From AP-15 sp963788085 (GTDB lineage Bacteria; Pseudomonadota; Alphaproteobacteria; ATCC43930; CGMCC-115725): a stretch of DNA of 64,000 nucleotides. The notes under the pieces are model-generated. The model searched no databases. It was not told the DNA's origin and saw only the letters and a list, made by a program, of their open reading frames with translations. Every line of letters begins with the position of its first letter. The stretch's first letter is position 1. Location: NCBI GenBank assembly GCA_963788085.1, contig CAWBFS010000057.1, positions 84,072 through 148,071 on the forward strand, written 5' to 3'. Made by a program: the position numbers and the translations under genes. This document shows, piece by piece, positions 57,169 through 64,000 of this stretch.

Positions 57169-58374
57169 GGTCTTGGCTCTCTGTCGTCGGGATCGGCGAG
57201 GACGGGCTTTCCGGCCTTGCACCGTCGGCGCGAGCGCTGATCGAGACCGCCGAAGTGTTGGTCGGCGGCGCGCGCCATCTCGGCATGGTGCCGGAGGGCG
57301 TTGCAGAGCGGATCGCCTGGGAGCGGCCACTCAGCCAGACAATCGACGGAATCGCAGCCCGGCGCGGCACCAGGGTGGTCGTCTTGGCCAGCGGCGACCC
57401 GATGTGGTACGGCATCGGCGTCACCCTTTCCCGCCGTTTTCCGCGCGAGGGAAATGACGATCGTGCCCCAACCGAGCGCCTTCAGCCTCGCGGCTGCGCG
57501 CCTCGGTTGGCCACTCGCCGATTGCGCGACGATCACCTTGCACGGCCGGCCGCTCGACACCCTGCGGTTACATCTCGCGCCCGATCGCCGCATTTTGATC
57601 CTGTCGGAAGACGGCGGGACACTCCGAGAGGTCGCCCAGTTGCTCACCGGGCTCGGTTGGGGGCCGAGCCGCGTCATCGTGCTCGCCCATCTCGGCGGCA
57701 GCCGCGAAACCATCACCGCTGACGAGGCGCGGGCTTGGAGCGATCGGCAGGTTCCCGACCTCAACACGATCGCGATCGCCTGCATCCCCGGCCGTGGCGC
57801 CCTGGCATTACCCCGCAGCGCCGGCCTTCCGGACGACGTGTTCGAGCATGACGGCCAGCTCACCAAGCGCGAGGTCCGCGCCGCGACCCTCGCGGCGCTC
57901 GCTCCGTTGTCCGGCGAAACCCTATGGGATGTCGGAGCAGGTTGTGGCTCGATCGCGATCGAATGGCTGCGTGGGGGCGAGGGCCGCTCGGCTATCGCCA
58001 TTGAGCAGGCTCCCGCGCGGGCCGCAATGATAGCCCGCAACGCCGCCACGCTCGGGGTTCCGGAATTGCGCATCGTGCTCGGCGCGGCGCCCGAGGCGCT
58101 GAAGGCCCTTTCCCCGCCGCATGCGATCTTTATCGGCGGCGGAATTGGCGCGGCCGGTTTGCTGGCACAGGCATGGGCCAGCCTGCCGCCCGGCGGGCGC
58201 CTCGTCGCCAATGTCGTCACGACCGAGAGCGAGGCATGGCTTCTCGATTGGCATGCCCGGCACGGCGGTGCGCTAACCCGCATCGCCGTCAGCCGTGCCG
58301 AGCCGGTCGGCCCCCATCATTTGTGGCGGCCGCTGGCGCCGGTAACCCAGTTAGCCGCCGTCAAGCCGGGCTGA
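57165..58374 (+). CDS. cobL: Precorrin-6Y C5,15-methyltransferase (decarboxylating), one frame break
   Basis: Bifunctional CbiE-CbiT type enzyme. N-domain: LSVVGIGEDGLSGLAPSARA, AEVLVGGARHLGMV and VVVLASGDPMWYGIGVTL. After a one-base break near 57455 comes IVPQPSAFSLAAARLGWPLA. C-domain: FEHDGQLTKREVRAATLAAL, TLWDVGAGCGSIAIEWLRG (SAM-binding) and FIGGGIGAAGLLAQAWASL. About 402 residues, normal for CobL. The GTG start overlaps the cobH stop. Confidence 0.94.
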
Positions 58375-60117
58375 ATGCGCATCTCTTGGATCGTGCCGGC
58401 CCCCACCCTCCCGCTAACGCGGGTCCCTCCCTCCCCCGTGTTCACACCCGTGTTCACGGGGGAGGGCAGGGGAGGGGGCTGGCTGAGCGGCATCCGGCCC
58501 TATGCGCTGCTGTGTCTTCTGTGCCTGATCCTCTACGCGCCCGGGCTCGCGGCGATTCCGCCGCTCGACCGGGACGAAGCGCGCTTCGCGCAGGCGACGC
58601 GGCAGATGCTGGAGACCGGCGATTTCGTCCGCATCCGCTTCCAGGACGAGGCGCGCAACAAAAAACCAATCGGGATCTATTGGCTGCAGGCCGGCGCCGT
58701 CACCGTATTCAGTTCGCCGGGAAGCGCAGCGATCTGGCCCTATCGCATGCCTTCGGCATTGGGGGCCATCGCCGCGGTGCTGCTGACCTTCGGTTTCGGC
58801 GCACGGCTACTAGCTTCTCGGCCGGCCGGCTTCATCGCCGCCGTACTGACGGCGAGCGCATTGGGCGTGGTGGTCGAGGCGCACCTCGCCAAAACCGACG
58901 CGGCGCTCCTCGCCGCCATCGTCGCGGGGCAGGGCGCGCTTGGCCTTCTCTACACTGCGGCCCGCTCCACTCGTCGGATCGGCTGGTCGCTCGCGCTTGT
59001 CTTTTGGATCGCCGAAGCTGCGGCAATCCTGTTGAAGGGCCCGCCCGGGCCCGTACTGGCGCTGTTGACGGCGGCATGCCTGTCAATCGCGGACCGTGAC
59101 ATTCATTGGCTTAGAGGATTGCGGCCACTCGCCGGCGTTTTGGTCACAGCCGCGATCGTGGCTCCGTGGCTCATCGCAGTCCAAAATGCCACCGCGGGTC
59201 ATTTCATTTCGGACTCGCTGGTTCACGACCTGCTGCCGAAGCTGGTTGGTGCTCAGGAGTCGCATGGTGCGCCGCCCGGCTATTATATGGTTCTGTCTAT
59301 CGTGAGCTTCTGGCCGAGCTCGCTTTTTATCGTGCCGGCACTGGTTTGCGGCTGGCGGCAGCGCCGCACCCCGGCTAGCCGCTTTCTGCTCGCCTGGCTG
59401 GGTCCGGCATGGATCTTCTTCGAGTTCGTCCCGACCAAGCTGCCGCATTATGTCCTGACGCTTTATCCGGCGCTGGCGCTGCTCGCCGGCGGTGCATTGA
59501 CGGGAGGGATCTCCGGAGGTCTCGTGGGCCCGGCGCGGTTTGTCGATCGCGCCGTCCGGGTTACCTGGGGAGCGGTTACAATTGCGTTCGGCACCGCGCT
59601 GATCGCATTGCCGCTGTGGTTCTCCGGCAAGATTTCGTCGGCCGTCATCATCACCGTGCCGGTGATGCTCGGCCTCGGGCTCGTGCTGTTGTTTCGTGAT
59701 CCACAACCGATGGGCGCCGCCAGTCTGGTAGCCGCGATCTCCGCTGCCTTTGTGTTGCCGGCTGCGCTGATGGTTGCGCCCGCGCTCGACTACCTGTGGC
59801 CCAGCCGATCGGCTGCGGCAGCGCTCGCTCGTTATCCACCCGGTCCGGATGAGGCCGTGCTGTCGGTCGGCTACAGCGAGCCGAGCCTCGTCTTTTTGCT
59901 TGGCACGGCAACCCGTCTGGTGACCGCGGACCCTGGAGATGGCCAGTTGGCCGGCGCCGGTGTGGCGCTGGTCAATGGCCGCTACGACTCGGAATTCCTG
60001 AAATCGTTGACCCGCCACGGGCTGACCGCCCGAGCGCTCGACCGCGTCGAGGGGCTCGACTATTCGGCGGGCGGCGGCAAGCTGGTGCTTACCCTCTACC
60101 GTTTGGAGCGGAGCTGA
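58375..60117 (+). CDS. GT39/ArnT-like membrane glycosyltransferase
   Basis: 580-residue polytopic membrane protein. The lumenal catalytic-type motif PPLDRDEARFAQATRQMLET follows the first helix, then DEARNKKPIGIYWLQ and about ten further helices (e.g. LYPALALLAGGALTGG). It would transfer a sugar from an undecaprenyl or dolichyl-like phosphate carrier to lipid A or protein; the substrate is unknown. Residues 8-35 are encoded by a REP-like palindrome (PTLPLTRVPP, TGEGRGGG). Its presence between cobL and cobI has no clear link to cobalamin synthesis. Each of its ends has the sequence CTGAATGC. Confidence 0.87.
   Translation: MRISWIVPAPTLPLTRVPPSPVFTPVFTGEGRGGGWLSGIRPYALLCLLCLILYAPGLAAIPPLDRDEARFAQATRQMLETGDFVRIRFQDEARNKKPIGIYWLQAGAVTVFSSPGSAAIWPYRMPSALGAIAAVLLTFGFGARLLASRPAGFIAAVLTASALGVVVEAHLAKTDAALLAAIVAGQGALGLLYTAARSTRRIGWSLALVFWIAEAAAILLKGPPGPVLALLTAACLSIADRDIHWLRGLRPLAGVLVTAAIVAPWLIAVQNATAGHFISDSLVHDLLPKLVGAQESHGAPPGYYMVLSIVSFWPSSLFIVPALVCGWRQRRTPASRFLLAWLGPAWIFFEFVPTKLPHYVLTLYPALALLAGGALTGGISGGLVGPARFVDRAVRVTWGAVTIAFGTALIALPLWFSGKISSAVIITVPVMLGLGLVLLFRDPQPMGAASLVAAISAAFVLPAALMVAPALDYLWPSRSAAAALARYPPGPDEAVLSVGYSEPSLVFLLGTATRLVTADPGDGQLAGAGVALVNGRYDSEFLKSLTRHGLTARALDRVEGLDYSAGGGKLVLTLYRLERS
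58399..58478. repeat. REP-like palindrome at the 5' end of the glycosyltransferase gene
   Basis: CCCACCCTCCCGCTAACGCG with GGTCCCTCCC, then CCCCCGTGTTCACACC and CGTGTTCACGGGGGAGGGCA. Contains the hairpin CCCCCGTG-CACGGGGG. It is translated in frame as part of the N-terminus, before the first membrane helix. Confidence 0.75.
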
Positions 60118-60834
60118 ATGCCGGCAGTGTGCGGTCGCCTTTATGGGCTCGGTGTCGGGCCGGGTGACCCCGAGCTGCTGACGTTGAAGGCGTTGCGGCT
60201 GCTGCGGGCGGTGCCGGTGGTCGCTTATCCGGCGCCGGAGCACGGCGACAGCTTCGCCCGCTCGATCGTTGCCGCTTGGATCGAAGGTCACCAGCGCGAG
60301 ATCGCGATCCGATTTCCGATGCTCCCGGGGCCGCCGCCCGCGGCAATATACGACGCAGCCGCCGCTGCGTTGGCTGCCGAGCTCGACGCCGGTTATGACG
60401 CAGCACTGCTGTGCCAGGGTGACCCCCTGTTCTACGGCAGCTTTATAAATGTATTCACCCGCCTTGCGGGCCGCTACGAGATCGAAATCGTCCCCGGCGT
60501 CTCGTCTTTGACCGCCTGCGCCGCGGCCGCGGAAGTCCCGCTGGTCTCGCGGGATCACACGCTCGCGGTGATCCCCGCGCTGCTCGACGAGGACCAGATC
60601 GCAGCCCGACTTGCCGCCAGCGATACCGCTGCGATAATCAAGCTCGGCCGCCATCTCCCGAAAGTTCACCGGGTACTGAACCGGCTCGGTCTTCTCGACT
60701 CTGCGGTTTATGTCGAGCACGCGACCTTGCCGACCCAGCACGTCGCATTGCTCTCTGCCATTCAATCCGATGAGGCTCCCTATTTCTCGATGGTGCTGCT
60801 AGCGATGTCGCGGAGAGCTGATGGACCAAGTTGA
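60118..60834 (+). CDS. cobI: Precorrin-2 C20-methyltransferase
   Basis: 238-residue SAM-dependent methylase. GRLYGLGVGPGDPELLTLKA is the N-terminal GxGxGD motif, followed by VVAYPAPEHGDSFARSI, LLCQGDPLFYGSFINVFTRL (second SAM motif), YEIEIVPGVSSLTACAAAAE and DTAAIIKLGRHLPKVHRVL. ATG follows the glycosyltransferase stop without a gap. It acts before CobH and CobL in the pathway. CobJ, CobM, CobK, CobG and CobF are not in the window. Confidence 0.95.
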   Translation: MPAVCGRLYGLGVGPGDPELLTLKALRLLRAVPVVAYPAPEHGDSFARSIVAAWIEGHQREIAIRFPMLPGPPPAAIYDAAAAALAAELDAGYDAALLCQGDPLFYGSFINVFTRLAGRYEIEIVPGVSSLTACAAAAEVPLVSRDHTLAVIPALLDEDQIAARLAASDTAAIIKLGRHLPKVHRVLNRLGLLDSAVYVEHATLPTQHVALLSAIQSDEAPYFSMVLLAMSRRADGPS

Positions 60835-61933
60835 ATGCGTGGTTGTCGGAGCCGGCGTCATCGGCCTGGCGGTGGCTCGGGCACTCGCACTGGCAGGCAT
60901 CGAGGTGCTCGTCCTCGAGCAGGCCTACACGATCGGGTTCGAGACCTCTTCGCGCAACAGCGAAGTCATCCACGGCGGCCTCTATTACCCGGTCGGCAGC
61001 CTGAAGGCGCGCAGCTGTGTGGAAGGGCGGCATCGGCTCTACAGCTATTGCCGCGAGCACGGCGTCCCACATGCCCGGCTGGGCAAGCTGATCGTCGCCA
61101 CCAGCGAGGCAGAGATAGCTGGTCTAGAAAAGATCGCCTCGACGGCCCGCGGCAACGGGGTCGACGATTTGGAATGGCTGGATGCGAGACAGGCCCGCCA
61201 GCTCGAACCTGCGCTCAATTGCGTGGCGGCCCTGCTGTCGCCTTCGACCGGCATTATCGACAGCCATGCGCTGATGCTCGCCTATCAGGGCGATGCAGAG
61301 GCCGCCGGTGCGATCGTCGTGCTGCGTACCCCAGTCCTCTCCGGCCATGTGCGTCATGACGGGTTCGAGCTTGCAATTGGCGGCGATGAGCCGACCGGGA
61401 TCCGCTGCCGGTCTCTGGTCAACGCCGCCGGGCTGCACGCACCGGCTCTCGCACGGATGATCGAGGGGATACCGCCCGAGACGATCCCGCCGGTCTACTT
61501 CTGCCGCGGGGTCTATTTCACGCTGAGCGGGCCCGCGCCGTTTCACCGGCTCATCTACCCCGTCCCGGTCGCGGGCGGGCTCGGGGTGCACATCACGCTG
61601 GATCTGGCAGGGCATGCGCGGTTCGGGCCCGATGTGGAATGGATCTCCTCGATCGATTACACGGTCGAGCCGGCGCGCGGCGAGGTGTTTTATGCCGCAA
61701 TCCGCACCTACTGGCCCGGTTTGCCGGATGGCGCGTTGCAGCCGGGTTATGCCGGCATCCGGCCGAAGATCAGCGGGCCGGCCGAGCCGGCGGCAGACTT
61801 CGTCGTACAGGGCCCCGATACCCACGGTCTGCCCGGTCTGGTAAACCTATACGGCATCGAATTGCCGGGGCTAACGGCGTCATTGCCGCTGGCCGACGAG
61901 GTGGTGCGCAAACTCCGCTTCGCCGAGAGTTAA
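60821..61933 (+). CDS. FAD-dependent oxidoreductase, L-2-hydroxyglutarate dehydrogenase-like
   Basis: 370-residue DAO-fold flavoprotein: ECVVVGAGVIGLAVARALAL (FAD-binding GxGxxG), then TSSRNSEVIHGGLYYPVGSL, a hallmark of the LhgO/L2HGDH group, and LVNAAGLHAPALA. The C-terminal part VYFTLSGPAPFHRLIYPVPV, YAGIRPKISGP and LVNLYGIELPGLTASLPLAD is typical. It overlaps the cobI end by 14 bases and is probably cotranscribed; a role in cobalamin synthesis is not indicated. Confidence 0.87.
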   Translation: MDQVECVVVGAGVIGLAVARALALAGIEVLVLEQAYTIGFETSSRNSEVIHGGLYYPVGSLKARSCVEGRHRLYSYCREHGVPHARLGKLIVATSEAEIAGLEKIASTARGNGVDDLEWLDARQARQLEPALNCVAALLSPSTGIIDSHALMLAYQGDAEAAGAIVVLRTPVLSGHVRHDGFELAIGGDEPTGIRCRSLVNAAGLHAPALARMIEGIPPETIPPVYFCRGVYFTLSGPAPFHRLIYPVPVAGGLGVHITLDLAGHARFGPDVEWISSIDYTVEPARGEVFYAAIRTYWPGLPDGALQPGYAGIRPKISGPAEPAADFVVQGPDTHGLPGLVNLYGIELPGLTASLPLADEVVRKLRFAES

Positions 61934-62127
61934 TCGAAAAAGCGCCCCTGCCGACAAAGGCGCCAGAGCACGAGGGGCCAAGTGAGGACCTCGGGCACGC
62001 TGTCGCGGAAGACGTCTACCTGATTTCGCCAATGGAAATCATCGGGCGTCGCCTGACCCGGGATCAATGCAAACAAGACGGCACCGACCGCGAGATAAAC
62101 GAGAGCGAGCTCGACGAAGGTTTCCAA
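61930..62127 (-). CDS. Small membrane protein, hypothetical
   Basis: 65 residues: TFVELALVYLAVGAVLFALI forms one membrane helix, then PGQATPDDFHWRNQVDVFRD, a second weak hydrophobic stretch VLTWPLVLWRLCRQG and the end FFD. The start codon is a TTG at 62127, so the N-terminus is uncertain. It overlaps the preceding oxidoreductase by four bases, tail to tail. Confidence 0.55.
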   Translation of the reverse strand: METFVELALVYLAVGAVLFALIPGQATPDDFHWRNQVDVFRDSVPEVLTWPLVLWRLCRQGRFFD

Positions 62128-62296
62128 CTGTTATCACCTGTGCGAGAAGCCTGGTACCCTGGCGGCAGTGTCGATGACTTTCGGACGGGGTACACGGTAA
62201 ATCACCCGAACGCGACAGAGTGTCGCAGAAGCAACCTAAAACCCTGAACCGGTGTTGCCGCCGCCTCGCGGCGATGCCGGCTAGGTGGAGTTTCCC

Positions 62297-63417
62297 ATGC
62301 TGATCGGTGTCCCGAAGGAAGTGAAGACCCACGAATACCGTGTCGGCCTCACGCCCGGGAGCGTTCGAGAAATCGTGCATCATGGCCACGACGTGGTCAT
62401 CGAGACCGGCGCGGGAACCGATATCGGTTTCGAGGACGCGTCCTACGAGTTCGCCGGGGCCCGCATCTTCGCCAGCAAAACGGAGGTGTTCGCGGCCGCC
62501 GAACTGATCGTCAAAGTCAAAGAGCCCCAGCCACAGGAGGCAGCTTCGCTACGCGAAGGGCAAGTGCTGTTCACCTACCTGCACCTGGCGGCGGACAAAG
62601 TGCTGGCCCAGGCACTTGTCAGGTCGGGTGTAACCGCGATCGCCTATGAAACCGTCACCGACGCGCGGGGCGGGCTGCCGCTACTCGCGCCGATGAGTGA
62701 AGTCGCGGGGCGGATGGCCGTGCAGGTCGGGGCCCACTGCCTGGAGAAGGAGCAGGGCGGCATCGGGGTGCTTCTTGGCGGGTTCCGGGCGTACCCGCGG
62801 CGAAGGTGGTGATCCTCGGCGGCGGCGTATCGGGGACCAATGCGGCGCGCATGGCGATGGGCATGGAGGCCTATGTCACGGTGATCGACCGCTCCCTGCC
62901 GCGGCTCTACGAACTCGACCTGCAATTTGGGGCGCAGCTCCATACGCTGTTCTCGACGATGGAAAATATCGAGCGCGAGGTGACCGCCGCCGATCTGGTG
63001 ATAGGCGCAGTGCTGATCCCTGGCGCGGCGGCGCCCAAACTCGTCAGCCGCGCCCTCGTCCGGGCGATGAAACCGGGTGCCGTGATCGTCGACATTTCGA
63101 TCGATCAGGGCGGCTGCTTCGAAACGAGCAGGCCGACCACTCACGCCGCGCCGACCTACGTCGAGGAGGGGGTCGTCCATTATTGTGTGACGAATATGCC
63201 GGGCGCGGTTGCCCGCACCTCGACCGTCGCGCTCAACAACGCGACCCTGCCGTATGTGCTGGCACTCGCTGATCACGGCTGGCAGCGTGCTCTGCGCGAA
63301 GACGCACATCTGCGAAATGGCCTTAATATTTGCCGGGGGCGGATCACCCATCCCGCGGTCGCCCGAGATCTGGATTTCCCGTTCACGCCTCCCGAGCAGA
63401 TAATCGCAAAAGCATAA
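62297..63417 (+). CDS. ald: Alanine dehydrogenase (one frame break)
   Basis: NAD-dependent L-alanine dehydrogenase, about 373 residues. MLIGVPKEVKTHEYRVGLTP at the N-terminus, LIVKVKEPQPQEAASLREGQ with the catalytic lysine region, LFTYLHLAADKVLAQAL with the active histidine, and MSEVAGRMAVQVGAHCLEKE. After a single-base break near 62790 comes AKVVILGGGVSGTNAARMAM, the NAD-binding motif, then VIVDISIDQGGCFETSRPTT and YCVTNMPGAVARTSTVALNN. GGTGGAG precedes the ATG. Confidence 0.94.
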
Positions 63418-63499
63418 ACCTCTGAGTTTCGGGTGCTTCGCTATGGATTGAGCTTCAAGCCATCCCTATCTGACGCCAAACAGGCTGGAGACGGGGGAT

Positions 63500-64000
63500 A
63501 TGGCGCTCCTTCCGATCACTGCACCAGCGCACCTTGAAATGCGACCCGACGCGTTCGCAGGTTCCGAGCTGGCGCGCGCCCGGCAAATCGATGCGGCCGC
63601 GATCGCCGCGGTTACCGAGCTCTACCGTGAAGTCCTCCACCCGGCGGCGCCATCCTCGATCTGATGTCGGGTTGGGTCAGCCATTTACCTCCTGAAATCC
63701 CCTATTCGCGGGTCGTCGGAGTCGGCCTCGATCCCCAGGAGCTGGCAGAAAATCCGTTTCTCGACGAGTGGCACGTCCAGGATTTGAACTGCGATCCACA
63801 CCTGCCGTTTGCCACCGCCGAGTTCGACGCCGCAGCGATCTGCGTCGCTATCCAGCATTTGACCCGGCCATGTGAGGTGATCCGCGAAGCCGGGCGAGTT
63901 TTGAAACAGGGCGCGCCGCTGATCGTCACATTCTCGAACCGTTGCGTGCCGACGCGCGCCATCGGGTGCTGGTGCCTGCTCGACGACGCCGAGCATCTCT
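63500..64000 (+). CDS. Class I SAM-dependent methyltransferase-like protein (partial)
   Basis: It starts with MALLPITAPAHLEMRPDAFA and, after a one-base break near 63650, reads AILDLMSGWVSHLPPEIPYS, VVGVGLDPQELAENPFLDEW, LPFATAEFDAAAICVAIQHL and REAGRVLKQGAPLIVTFSNR. This is the fold of methyltransferase type 11 (motif I LDLMSGW, motif II GVGLDPQE). The gene runs off the window. Substrate unknown. Confidence 0.75.

Overview
The window is high-GC DNA that looks like an alphaproteobacterium (Rhodospirillales/Rhizobiales-like). The evidence is an aerobic-style cob gene set (CobN, CobW, CobO, CobP), a Sox plus flavocytochrome c cluster, sdhCDAB, CaiB and LLM-flavin catabolic genes, and many short palindromic REP repeats of kinds common in that class. 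Almost every long gene, including essential ones (sdhA, sdhB, sdhC, sdhD, a class A PBP, ald), carries one or more single-base frame breaks while both halves still read as well conserved protein. I therefore treat most frame breaks as sequencing or assembly indels, not gene decay, and give each such gene one span covering all its pieces.

Layout. 1-2.7 kb (minus): end of an ABC exporter operon (two DevC-type permeases and DevA). 2.9-9.2 kb (plus): a two-subunit molybdenum hydroxylase, then a sulfur-oxidation operon fccA-fccB-soxX-soxY-soxZ-soxA, with no soxB or soxCD in view and an unusual SoxY C-terminus. 9.2-18.8 kb: mixed genes (beta-propeller protein, enolase-superfamily enzyme, ECF sigma factor, glycine-zipper protein, carboxymuconolactone decarboxylase family, an epoxide hydrolase split by a transposase remnant, VOC protein, cytochrome c, FAD monooxygenase). 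18.8-21.6 kb: an IS481-like and an IS4-like element, both sitting inside one REP repeat. 21.6-25.0 kb: MmgE/PrpD, LLM oxidoreductase and CitE-like lyase. 25.05-28.7 kb: succinate dehydrogenase sdhC-D-A-(REP)-B. 28.7-36.1 kb: nucleoside hydrolase, a PEP-CTERM secreted protein behind a sigma-54 type promoter, NIPSNAP protein, class A penicillin-binding protein, a three-gene membrane/stress operon and a periplasmic protein. 36.2-37.9 kb: an IS1182-type element, again inside a palindromic repeat. 38-45.6 kb: ubiquitin-like MoaD protein, CoxL-type molybdenum enzyme, cupin, LLM, CoA-transferase, GST and GFA genes.

45.7-60.8 kb is a cobalamin cluster: a cobalamin riboswitch, then cobP-cobW-cobN-cobO-cobQ, cobD on the opposite strand, cbiX, a DUF429-like/CobH fusion, cobL, a GT39-type membrane glycosyltransferase and cobI. 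Five REP elements lie inside this cluster. Two of them are read through as protein in the same reading frame (between the CobQ domains, and joining a DUF429-like protein to CobH), and a related one forms part of the N-terminus of the glycosyltransferase. The window ends with an FAD oxidoreductase, alanine dehydrogenase and a partial methyltransferase.

Most unusual signals: REP palindromes that act as in-frame protein-coding linkers; three different IS families inserted in REP palindromes; a SoxY ending in AACTEQ instead of GGCGG; and a PEP-CTERM gene with a -24/-12 promoter. No tRNA, rRNA or CRISPR array was seen.
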